A stretch of 64,000 nucleotides of DNA. It comes from Pseudoscleropodium purum (Eukaryota > Streptophyta > Bryopsida > Hypnales > Brachytheciaceae). Shown here one piece after another: positions 38,123 through 50,519 of this stretch; the stretch's first letter is position 1; each line of letters starts with the position of its first letter. The stretch lies in the NCBI GenBank assembly GCA_963969395.1, contig OZ017803.1, forward strand, positions 12,958,001 to 13,022,000, in the 5' to 3' direction. The notes beneath the pieces were generated by a model that worked only from the letters and a program-made list of their open reading frames with translations, ran no database searches and was not told where the DNA came from. The translations under genes were made by a program, and so were the position numbers.

Positions 38123-41100
38123 GTATTGAGAGTGAAAAAATGATGTAACTAATAGACATGATGTAACAAATAACTTTCGTAGTGGTAGAGGGTCTATTCA
38201 TATGACTTGTAAAGAAGACACTAATATCCAAGCAAGGTCCATATAAACTATTTATTTAAAGGCATTCTATATAATTAAATTTAGACAGTAGAATTTAGTG
38301 AAAATATTGAGTTATAATGGATGGATGCTAGACCCAAACCAACAATGAAGATTTGAAATACCCTTCTTTATGACCTTATAAAAATTAACCCTTAAGGATC
38401 TAATAAGTCTAATTTGGTTTGTAGAATGGTATGTTTTGTGTATTTGAAAGACAAGGTGCATGAATTGATGCATACAAGAGTTACAAAAGTTTGTATTCAT
38501 GTTGAGCCGGATCCAATGACATTAACACTTCTAATTTAGAACATTATTGCATTTCCTACATGTCCAAGAAATTGCAAAATGGCTATGTATTCTACATATA
38601 CAGGGTTGTATTTGAACATGATAAGGTTTAGATATTAAATGAATTCCAAATGAAAAATTTTAGCTGTCAAATTTTCAGTCCAATGGTGTATATCTTGTCA
38701 TATTTTAGTCCATATATTGTATTTTAAAAATAAAATAAAGGACCATATTTATGGTCCCCATCAAGCCTTTGAAGGTCAACCAATGGACTAGTCTTAGTTT
38801 ACATTCAAGCTTATTAACCAAATACTAGTATCACTGCATTATTGTTCTATATAAGATTCTATATTTACTAAGGTTGTAGAACTTTATGCAATAGGAAATA
38901 CAGGTTGTTCAATTTTAGATGCAATATCTTCATTGTTTCCTTCTAATTTATTGAATTTAGATGATATAGTATCCCATATATCATCTTTAAAAACTACACG
39001 AGGTTCAATAACAATGAGGTCAAACTTAGTCATAAATTCAATAGAAATTTGAGATATTATGCTTGGAATATTTTCAAGATTTATTTATTTAGCCAATTAA
39101 ATAGTTGCTAAAAAAACTTATCAATTTCTCTCATTTTGCCATCTAATTGGGCAAATACAAAAACTACATCCAACTTAAAAATAGAAATTAACCTTTATCC
39201 ATTGCAATTAAGACTAGAGGAATTTTTTAAAATAACAATAATAACTTAACTATCTTCTTTATATCTTGCAAGAGTACAAAAAAAAAAGAATATTTTGCTA
39301 GTGAATCCTAGTGTATATTTTGGTAACTTTTAGCCAATTATTCAAGCAAATTCGTCTCACAATCATGATTGTTTGTCAATGTGGTATGATATTTTTGTTT
39401 AACTAAATATGGTCTTTGTATCACCTACTATTGCATCAAAGTTCTTGGAAAGCTATGTTTGAATATTAGTGAAACTTTATATTCTTAATTATTACCTAAT
39501 AGAGTCTTTTGTATCCTACATATGATGCTCTGATTCTATTGTTAAACTCTTGTAGATATATTATTGGACCAAGGTTGATCAAACCATACAAAAGGTTGCA
39601 TATATACTATAATCTCTTTCCCAATTGCATTTCCTATGACCACTTTTTGTACATTTTAGCCCACAACTCTTGGACAAGTATAGACAAGGGATACAATTGG
39701 AAGATGGGATATAATTATTGTCATAATATTTACACTTGATTCTCTTTGATACTTGACAAGGGCATTTTCAATGCTTGGTTAGTGTGTGTGTTGCATTTGT
39801 TCAAATAGAGTTAGTTCATGACCTTTGGGAAGTTCCACTTTGCATAATGATAGCTTCAAGTCAATGCTTAGCTAGAAAATGAAACCACTTGAATGGTGAT
39901 TTTGTACTAGAATGAATGAATGAATGATGGATAAGTAGCAATAAGAGCTTGAGAGTGTTATTTAACTAAACATAGTCAAAGAATCTCTAGCTTGCTAAAG
40001 GTTGTTGCCAAAACCCACAATTACATTATGCTGGCTTGAGCTCTACAAATGGCAAACATATAATATACCAATTCAAGTAACAAACCTATTGGGCCACTAA
40101 TTTAATTCTCTCTAAAAGACTCACCTTCACAATACTAATATTGTTTAGTTTCATAGAAGCATTGAGGATGGCCTAAGGTTGAATCACCTACAATTATATA
40201 GGCAATTTGGTGACAATCACTATTTTTAATTAATGAGGTTTGAATTTTTTTAATTTTGAATAAGGTCTTTGTTACCCTATGTAGTTGTCTTTTTTTCAAA
40301 TTTTTGTCCATTTGACTTTGCAACTGTATGTAGAGTGGATAAAATAGTTTGTTTTCCATTAAAAAAAGTCAAGTTGCAAAATAATTTGTATACAAGGTGA
40401 AATGATACTTAAATGGATATGAACGGGGTTAATTGAAACTAGATTTGAAGTGGAGTCAAATTGATTGTCATAGCCTTTCAAATAGTCACATCTTTTGATG
40501 CTATTCTTTTGGGACTACAAATCCAAATGTCTAGTTGTTTTTTTCTCTCTCAAATTCAAGAACATTGGTGTCTAGTTGCTAAAAAACTTTCATACATTGT
40601 ACTATTTGTCAATTCTATAAATATACATAAAATCGTTTAATTGTCTTGCGCCAGCTTACTTATCATCGTGCAATTGTATCTAATTGAGTTGTTGGACTAT
40701 GCTATTTGTTAAGTCAGTGAGATTGTGAATTTGGAGAATTTGTGTATATTTGTTTAAATGAAGTTATTAAATGTAAATCAATTTGCCGAGTGAATTTGGT
40801 GGTGTTGAATGACCTGAAATTGTACAAATGTGAATCGATTTTGAGTGAGTAATTCTTTGATCAAATTAATAAGTGATTGAGAGATATTTGAGTCTACTAT
40901 ATTGTTCAAATTGTTTTGCTTTGAGAATTTGGAAATTGGGTGGAATTCAAATTGACTTAGTTTGGGCCAAGTGGAAACTATAAGTTGAGTCGCCAAGTGA
41001 GTATTCGGAAGCCTATTGTTCAAGTTGGTAAGATAATTATAAAGTTTTATGCCTCAAATCTTGAGTTTATGAATGTATATAAGTCAAATTGCTAGTGTAT

Positions 41101-44100
41101 GTGATTTCTTAGCTTCTAAACTAAGTGTGCGGATTAGATAATTTGAATATCTAATTGATGAGTGCTTACTGTAAAAATTAAGTTGCTTGATACACATCTA
41201 TGGCTTCAAAGAAGTCAACTATTAATGAATGAGATTTACCTTGTGATTTGTAAAAATAAGTTGGGATTGAATCTAATTGACTATGTAATTTGTGGCATAA
41301 GGCTTGAAGATCAATTTGCCGAGTGTTGTAAATTGTCAAATTGTTGTATGTATCAATGAATGTGAATTATTCAAGTGTGTATTTACTCTAATTAAATCAA
41401 TTGTGTATGCTTAAGAGAAGTGCTTGATCCAATTGACCAATGCTTTTGATTCTAGCTTGTAAGTTGTGAGTGTATTAAGACTTAAAAGTAATTAGCCTAT
41501 CTAATTGTTGGGCAATTTTGAGGTATAAGGACAATCTACTTAATTACATGTGATTAAAGGAGAAGTGTAGCTGAAGTACAATTGTTATATGGTTGAGTCA
41601 AATAGATGATTGTAGAATTAAAACATCAAGATGATTGTTGCGGTCTAATTGTGGTTCACTTGTAGCTAGTCATAATCTAATTGTTAAATATGTACAAGTA
41701 GGATCATCCATCGATTCAATTGAAATGGTTGAATTATTTTGTGATCAAACTGGTTGAGTGTTTTGATAAGCTTGAGTTGAGTCTAGTTGTCGAGAAGTAT
41801 AAGCTAGAGTATGCGCAAGACTTGTGTATTAGTAGAAGGTTAACTAAGTGAGTTTGTGCTGATGAATCGATAAATGGCCTCAATAATCAATTATTAATGA
41901 GAGTTGTACTATCAATTTGGCATTTACAAGCTAACAAATTGCTATATGTTTGTAGCCAAATATATGTGATTAATTGATTGTATAAGTATTGCAATTTGAC
42001 CGGCATTGGTTTTTGTCTTAACTAAGTCTAGCTGTTTGTACATGTGTCCATTTGATAATGTAAGAGTGTGTATGGATTAAGTGTGTTAATTCAATCATGT
42101 GAAATGTTGTAAGAATTTTATTGTCAAATTGTTTAAATAGTTTGGATGGTTAAGTCAATTGGTGAGTGTACTCTATAATAATTACTATAAAAAATTATGA
42201 ACTTGCCAAATTGATAATCTTGTTACTTTTATTAGAAATTGTATTTGCAATCTATTTGACAAGATATTCATGAATGGTCAAGTAAATAAGTTAACCAATT
42301 CTTGCATACATGAAGACGGATTTGATATTAGTCTTAAGTAATCTTGGGAAATCCAACAAATTGTAAGTTGATAGTCTTTGCCAATTTGAATTGAACCTCG
42401 CAAGTCAAGACGAGTTAATTGAGACACAACAAGTAGACACTAAACCAAACAATTCGCATGGCCTTAGGGTCCAGTGGTTGGTAGTTTGGTCAGTTAACCA
42501 CTTGGCAAATTGAATCAACTTCATATGATTGAAGACTAAGACAATTTGACATGGTAAAGTTAAAGCTAAAGGAGTTGATCCAAAGATAAATCGACTTCAC
42601 CAAGAAAAAAACTCAAACCCTTCATTCTTTGTACATTGAACAATTGTATAGAATTACTGATTTAATATTTGCATATTAAATTAGCAATTAGGCTACTAAA
42701 TACAACACTACCTAGATGGAAGAATATAAAAAGAATTAATTAAAGAACATTGTCTCTAAAAATTTATTGTATTTAAGAGTATATAACTTGGCATTTTGAT
42801 TACATTGATAGTGCATACATTTTCCCAAAGACAAATTGACCAAAACTTGAGGATTTGACTTGTGCTATTTGACATGAACCAAAATACTATATAGGACTAG
42901 GACCCCATACATGGAGTCTATTATAATATAGCATTAAGGTAAGATTGAGACTAATTGACAATGAATGTAGTTTTTTTTAATTTAAACTCAAAACTAAATT
43001 GACTTTGATAAGTATCCAAATTACAAAACAAGTGACTTTAGTTATATATACATTAAATTTATTGACCTTTCCAAAGGAAATTACCCTTGTACTAGTTGTC
43101 TTGTAGTTTTGTTAAATAGACAAAATTTACATTACACCCTAAATGATCTCTTAATTCTATTTTTATACTTTCATAAATACATTGTCAAAATTGGATTAAT
43201 ATAATACATATATATTAAGGTTGGGTCACCTATTTTTTTTTTTTTTAAATTTATTTTGTTCCTATCTATACTTGTCCTATCTAATTACATTTAAGTCCAC
43301 AAATCTTTTACAAATATAGATAGAAGACACAAGTAGAAGAAGAACCATACTTTTCAAATAAACGTGTTTTTATTATTTTCATTGATACTAAATAAGATTG
43401 TAGCACCTACTATTGCTTGACTAATCTATCTTCTTTGATTTTTATGATTTTTTATTAGTGAGGTTTGACATTTTCATTCCCAAATAAATTATTTGCTATT
43501 TTGTACAATGTTATGATTCTATTGTCAAACTTTGGTAAATACTTTGTCAAATTTTGGTAGAAAACATTGTCCAACTTGGATACAATGTCAATATAATGTC
43601 CAACTTGAGTTGACATAATTAGATATAAGGTTGAATACTAATTATGATCCTTCTCCCAATTATGTCCATTATCTATACTTTTCCTATATTTTAGACCAAT
43701 AACCTTAAGCAAGTAAAGATTAAGGATACAATTTAGGGAAGGACCATACCATCATAATAAATGTGCATATCTAATTTTCTTTGATACTTAAAGGTTGAAT
43801 GACTTGAATCACCTACTATTGCTTGATAAATTTCTTTCATACTCATTTATTACTAAATGTTTTTTTACTACCCTATGCGATGCCAAGGTCCTATTTTTAG
43901 AATTTAGAGGATTGATATATTACCACTTTTTGGTTCCAAAAGGTTGAATCACCTACTAATAGTTAAAAAGAATCTTTAACAACCTTAATTGTTTATTAGT
44001 AAAGTTTGATTACTTTAATTTTGAGACTAGCAAAACTATAACTAAATTTAGATGAAATTCAAAAATGATATTTGAATATTTTTTTAAAATATCATATGAA

Positions 44101-45300
44101 ATGGCATGATTTAATTTTATGCGGAATAATAATTAACTAACTTCATTGGTGACATCTTAAAATTCTCAACTCCTTTGTACATATTTATTCAAATTGCAAA
44201 ATTTTAAAAATTGTTCCATTTAAAAGAAACAAAAAAACTTAAGCCAATACTTGTAGACAACAATTTTGGAGGGGAGGGAGACTCTCTATGAAAAATAATC
44301 ACAATATATACACAATATGTGCATCTTTAGGGGATTTTGTTGGAGGTATTACTTCTATTTGTTCTTGTTATAGAATCGTACTATCTCCTAAAAAGATGTG
44401 AACACCCTTACCAAACTTACACCCTTGCCTTGAAAATCCCTAGCCATCAATTTGCCAAAAATAAATAAACGAAAGTACCACCAATGCCATCCATTTCTCA
44501 AAAATCCCTTACCAATATACCATTGATTTGCTAAAAATCAATGGTTGTCACTCTAAAATACAAATACAAATATGGATATTGAAGACATATATGGATATAT
44601 AATACAATACAAATATGGATACATAATACAAATACGACAATATATCCCATATTGATTGTAATTCCCAAACCCAATATAGAATTACAAATAGGGGTGGTGG
44701 TGGTTTAGTTTGGGGTTGGGAATTTTAAGAAGAGTGTTTGGTAACTAGGAGACATATGTACAAGTACATTTAAATTGTCACTTGTTAATGGAATTGTCAC
44801 TAGTAGTAACTATCTACTCAAAAGACAGGCTACAAGACACAATAAATTGGAGGCTTGTATTCTAGGACAAAAAAATCTGATTTTTTTTTTTTTTGTGTAA
44901 TTACAGTTATCAAGCATTCCCAATGGATAGGTTTTTGTTAAATTTAATTATTAAAGTACATGCCAAAATTGAAAAATTGATTTCTCAAGTATTTTTACAA
45001 CAAAAAAGAATCTTATAAAAGTATTCACAAACTCAACAAATTTGACTTTTGCTTTACAAAATACAAAAGAAAATTCTAAAAAACAAGGATGGTATAACTT
45101 GGTCACTGTACTTACACATGTCCTATATACATATTTTGTAAGGCTTGCTTGCAACTCTATATTGTGCTTCTTCTATGAATCTTTTGATTAAGTCATGAGG
45201 TTTGAATACATAACATAAGCATTGTCCATTGAACAAAACATCATTGAACAAGTGCAATAGTCACAGTAGATTTTAGATACGCAAATGTACATATCTTTAT
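38123..45300. other. Gene-free region of several degenerate repeat families
   Basis: No gene is supported. At 39400-40260 and 43200-44050 a diverged unit of roughly 400 bp recurs. It is marked by (T)CACCTACTATTGCTTGA followed by TTTATTAGTGAGGTTTGA, and preceded by CCCAATT...CTATACTTNTCCTAT. Between about 40640 and 42560 the DNA is dominated by AATTG, GAGTGT and CAAATTG words, a very degenerate short-unit array. Poly-T at 44881-44894 is simple sequence. Confidence 0.5.
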
Positions 45301-46384
45301 TCATAAAGGAGATTATAGCTTGTATGCATTCCTAAACACAATCTAAGCGTAAATTTGCGAATGCCTCAAAATGAAAGTGGCCAGCTCTGCTACACTACAC
45401 ATCTGTGCTACAACAGTGCTAAAAGAACCTTAGCACCGTCTACTTACGGCTATGGCACCAGCCTTTACTTCGGCTGTCAATATTAGGATTCTAGCTGTTT
45501 CAATGAAGGGTACAGTACCGACCTGCCTTCACTCTGGTAGCGATCAATATCAGTGAATTGTAACGACAGTGATCAATAAGTACAATTCCGAATCAAATAA
45601 ATATTCTGCATTTAAAAGTGGCCGAAGTCAGCATATGAAATAATAAACTGAGATTACCTCGATGGCTTCTTAATGGTCATCGAGTCCCGGTTGAAGGGGA
45701 TTACCTTATAGCAAATCAATGTCAAGTCAAAACCTGAGGAGCACCTTGGATGAGTCAGTACGCGTCACAGATACTGGTATTATCCAAAACTACAGTTAAG
45801 CATATCACAGACTGACATAAGCTCCTGCAATTCAGTCACAGAAATAATTCAGACGCACCTCTTGATTGATTTGGATTTTGGAAAGCCCAGTTTGGATCAC
45901 AATAATGGATCAAGGTAGAACATGTAAGGAATGTACAGTTCAAGAGCCACACAAGCATGTCGTTCAGGGATTATGTATATCATTAATAGCAACAACTCCA
46001 AGCTTACATTCTCAACTGATATTCGGATGAGAAATTACATGGACAACCTCATCCCAGCCCATTTCGAGTGGGGGAGAAAGTGTTGGGCCTGCCTGCAACT
46101 GGATCAACAACTCACAGAAAGCTCTATCAAATCTCTTTGCACTATACTATACACTACTACTACTATAACTACTGAGTGCCAAATTCTAGGACAAAACCAA
46201 AGTGTAACGACATGTTTATGTAAAGAATCGTGAGAAAGAGGAAAAGGATCAAAGGAGCTGAAAAATAATATTAACCAAACGATCAAAGATAATGTACCAT
46301 GTGTTAGTAAGATCGGCACCTCTCTAATTTTAGATCAGGGCATGACGGGAATCTGCTTGTGTTGGTTGTGGATTTCAGCTGTGC
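45301..46384 (-). other. Downstream flank / probable 3' UTR of the GILT gene
   Basis: Composition is more balanced than the spacer to the left, as expected near a gene. No conserved coding sequence was recognised on either strand. The 3' UTR of the minus-strand GILT gene must end somewhere here. The poly(A) site cannot be placed. Confidence 0.35.
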
Positions 46385-49149
46385 TCAATAGGACGCAAGT
46401 ATTACATTCTCCTTTGCGCAAACTCTGGCAGGTTTTGTCTTCAAGATCTCATGCTCCAGTCTGGAGCAAACAGCAGGTTTGTTCCCTTGATATGCCTTGC
46501 ATACATAGGCAGCCACATCCTCATAATTCTGCCACATACAAAACTCCAATAAGTGTCCATCATCCTTTTTCCGCCAGATTTTCATCTTTGTATCAATAGC
46601 ATTGTGAATGTTGACAGACGCTCATCTCTGCAACGAAGGACCTGGATTACACATTCACCAGTCTGTCTCTAGCATTACTATAAACTAGGAAATAAATGAC
46701 CAAAACAAGCGACCACAGTAGCAAGAGTAAAGCAAAGAATAGACTTACGTCTAACAAAGGTTCGCCATTTACAAGTACCCACGGCACATATTTGTGTGGA
46801 GGTTGCAACCTGTCGGTCTCTGCAGCGAACTCCATTTCCAGCTGCCATCCCACAGAGCACAAAATTTTGTATAGAAATATAAAAATAAACAAGTGACTAG
46901 TTGCAAGTGTCTCTAACCCAAAATATAAATTAATTCTTTTTATAGTTCTCTTCCCATATAAATTTCAGTATAATCCTAAGTACGGAGTATAATCTTCACT
47001 AATTGGAAAAACGAAAAATCCTAATCAACAATCTTACAATGCTACTATTCCTATTATCACATGTTGCAAATCTATTAGACATAGGATTTTCATTGTGGAA
47101 TGATGGACCCCAAATGCTACTATTGTTTTTAACATATATCTTGGGCACCACAACTTTCTACATTTTCAAACCATCTCTTTGCCTCAACAACAAATACAGC
47201 AATTTGAGAAAATTAAAATATTACAATCTAGATCTGAGCTGGCATCTCTCCCATGACCAACCAGCAATCCCAACAGTGGCTGAAGGAGACGCACTAGTCG
47301 TAATCCTCCTGTGAGGCTTCTGATCAGATTCAGTATTACGACAAGAACAAAGCTTGTTATTACCTTGGCACCAAGAGGGCTGGCAGAGCACTCAAGCAGG
47401 GGATCAAGATCAAGATGTGACGGGTGTACACATGATTTCCAATTCTTAGCTGCTGTAGACCTGTCCAGAGTTTCCAGGCAATAAATAAAGGGGAACCAAT
47501 CCGTCTGTCACCACATCATAGACACCCAATAAAATAAATTAGTCGGGCAAATACAGCTGAAGTACACAACGACCACAACACTTGATTAATGCCTACTATA
47601 GCGTTTGGAATACTCAAAACCTTATTATTGTACTCATTCAATCGAAGAACCTACGAGAATGCAAAGAGTATGTCCACTCAGAAACACTAATCGCCACACA
47701 AAATGCTTTTCCAGCTACACTGATTTGTCCTAATAGTGCCAGTAACACTAATTTACCAAAGTCACGATATTTTCAGTTAATGTAAGCTGAAAGATTACTG
47801 CACTGTACCGATTACCACAAAAATAAAATTTCGTAGTGCCACTAGTTTTCTAGGTGACGTTGATTCTCCCCACTCAACCAACCTTCGGACAAATCAGTGT
47901 AGTGGAGAGCTGATAAAGTAGAGGATACTGAAATCCTAAGAGACCTGATTCCGCTTCCTATGCTGACCCTGCTACCAACAAAAACGCATCTATTCATACA
48001 CTTTGTTGGCCTTCAATTAGAGAGTTGGGTGTAAGCATGACTTGGTTAAATGTCTATGGCCACTGATCATGAATGAAAATCGTGTTGTCTACGTCTCTAC
48101 AACCGTTTCACTCTGAAATTGCATAAGAAATTCATGCAGAGTGATAAAAATTTGATCTTCTCAGATTTGGCTCCTGTACCCAAAGTGATCACTTCACAGC
48201 TCTATGGAAGTGTGATCTCCCAATAAAAGCACACTCCCTACCCCCTACATACGTAAAATCGCATAAAGTGACGCAAATTTTATCTTCGACTTCACAGAGC
48301 ATTCTGATGCAATTATATCGGCAAAAGAAATATCGCTCCTCAAAATATTGCAAATGATTGGGTGGCAAAACTGTTCTGAAGACTCATTCAGAACAAATTG
48401 CAGCAGTCAGATATCTCACCACTTTAGGCCATAGCCGAATAGCGCAAGTCTGTATGATGTTTAGCTCGCACTCATCTGGACCATGCTGAAACGTCATCCA
48501 GCACCAGTGGGTTAGCACACTACAAATTCTCTTCTTCAACACGTATCCAAGAACAGAGCAGTCGACTTCACCAGGAAACAAAAAAAAGACAGGTTAGAGA
48601 TGGGGAGCTACAGGAGCTACAACTTCGAATGTTGCAGCAACACATTCTTACCTGGCAAACCAGTTTTCCGTCCAAAACGCGGGCATTTCCATAGGGGATG
48701 ATGCGAAGCTCCACAATGTCAATCAGTCCATTGTTGAAAAACGGATTTAGGTAATTGACAATGAACTGGGCACAATACGGACATAAGGACTCGGAGTACA
48801 ATTCCACCTTCACCTTCTCCACACCTGTTTGTCATAAGTTGGCGCATTCATGAAACACGTTTAGTCCAAGTCTGGTCCAGCAGGTGCAAGACCAGGAAAG
48901 CAACAGAACCCTACATTCACACAAGGATTCTAATTACCAAGCCTGTGCACACAGGAGGGTGAGGAATCGAAACAGTGAAGCTCTTTCAAAATTATTCCCA
49001 CGGAGAGTGTCATAAAACAAACTGCAGAAATTAATATAAAGAAATTCCACCACCAGCGTCGAATTTGATGACTTACCTTGGACAGATGGAAGAGTCACGA
49101 GAGCCAAAACCAAGAGAAACGCACACCTAAAAGGTGTCAGTTTCTCCAT
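46385..49149 (-). CDS. GILT-family thiol reductase (gamma-interferon-inducible lysosomal thiol reductase-like)
   Basis: GILT proteins reduce disulfides in the secretory/lysosomal (in plants, vacuolar or extracellular) lumen. Exons on the minus strand: 49149-49077, 48824-48652, 48485-48420, 47504-47364, 46841-46749, 46528-46385. All are GT-AG and phase-consistent, giving 229 residues. Residues 1-25 form a signal peptide ([20 protein letters not shown]). The active site CPYC is at 39-42. The family signature CQHGPDEC (81-88) is rebuilt exactly across the exon 2/3 junction. [10 protein letters not shown] follows around 108-117, and [18 protein letters not shown] around 165-182 matches the family C-terminal block. 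YVCKAYQG lies near the end. Length and cysteine pattern are normal and no lesion was seen. The gene is head-to-head with the gene starting near 50.5 kb. The ATG is chosen because it opens the signal peptide. Confidence 0.95.
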
Positions 49150-50519
49150 TTCTCTTGTGGAGAGAAGCAGCCAGCCCTGCCAAAACACCAAAGATTGAGC
49201 CACTGAATCAGGATATACCCGCCAAGTACATCCACAATTGTAAGAGCTCATATGCAAACGTGACACACGCCTTAAACACTCCACTACTTGAGGTCAAATC
49301 AGTTGAAACAAACGCCCTTTCCCAAGGTTTTCGAGTAGAGTGCTGCTCAGGAGACACCCAGTGTATGTTCTGTGGATGGATTGTACCAGAGGTGTATATT
49401 TCAAGGCTCCTGTCTCCTGAGCAGCACTTGTTTCTGATCTGAATTTGCTAAAAAACAAAGTGTGAAGAGGAAAAAGCTTCCCCTGAGATTGAATTGCCAG
49501 TCTAGATTGCTATTCTAGCGCAATCCTATGATAGCAACATACGGAGACAGATTTCAAGCACGGAATGGAACCCCCACACCCCCACCCCACCCCCTCTTTT
49601 TTTCCCTATCTAAGATACGAGACGCCCGTCTTTCTTTTACCTCTTTGCTACTCCACATAGTCTATAATATTCTAAGGCACAGATTTCTAAGATTCCAACT
49701 CGCCTTATCCCCAAAACAACCTCTGTACCCTCATGCACTTAAAAATATTAGCTACAAACAGCATCCCACACAAGATCATTGCCCCAGACGCTTGCCTAAT
49801 TTACAAGCCCCCACAGTACGAATCAAATCCTCAAAAGAAGCAACAGAGATCACACAAAAATCTGCAGTACTACTACAACTACAGCTTCTACTACTCCTAC
49901 TATTACTACTTCTACAGAGTGCAATCTACAACGAGGGGCCACTGCACGCAGCAGGGACAGTTACAGCTAGAGCCAGCTTAATTTGAGCTTTCACTCGTCC
50001 TTGCAACAGAGAAATCTCTCCCCTCCTGCAACCCAGTTGCAAGAATTCGGGACCAAATTGGGTGAACAACTAACTACAAACAGAGGCAAGTGCGCATGAT
50101 CCGTGCAAACCGCAAAGCTCCTCGTGCTATCATCTCCACCCCTGCGTAATATTCTACGTTGGCCACAAGAAGCTCCAAGCTCCAAGCTCCAAGCGTGCAT
50201 TCGATTCACAATTTCAAAAAGGCAAGCAATCTGGATCCCGAGAATCTGTCAAGATCCCGAACCCTAGTTCAAATCACGCATCCCCAAGAACCGTCCGAAA
50301 ATGAAAGCGTACTCGCCCTTTGCAACAAACGTTCAGAGTATGTGTGCAGTACCTCAGCGATTCCTTGCGACGAGAATCCCACTAAACTAGTGAACGCGGC
50401 AAACAAAGAGCAGGGGATTCAAGGCAAGAAGAAGAAGCAGCAGAAGAAGCCCATCGCTGGGTAGACAGAGCCAACCGTTTCGAAAGCCAAGCACGCCACC
50501 TAAAAGACTTCCAGCCTAA
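49150..50519. promoter_or_regulatory. Divergent intergenic region between GILT (-) and the 50.5-kb gene (+)
   Basis: The 1.4-kb gap between two oppositely directed starts must contain both promoters. A TAC/CTA-type trinucleotide-rich stretch lies at about 49866-49920. An ACCCTAG word is at 50261-50267 inside GAACCCTAG, a partial telo-box. GC content increases toward 50.3 kb. Frames across this region carry no family motifs. Confidence 0.45.

Noticed and set aside
22000..45300. Possible CRISPR-like or regular direct-repeat array in the repeat-rich region
   Set aside because: Repeats are diverged, without constant short repeats and unique spacers, and the DNA is clearly eukaryotic nuclear sequence.
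47003..47314. A hydrophobic 103-codon plus-strand frame within the GILT locus
   Set aside because: It lies in the GILT intron between exons 4 and 5 on the opposite strand and shows no family motif.
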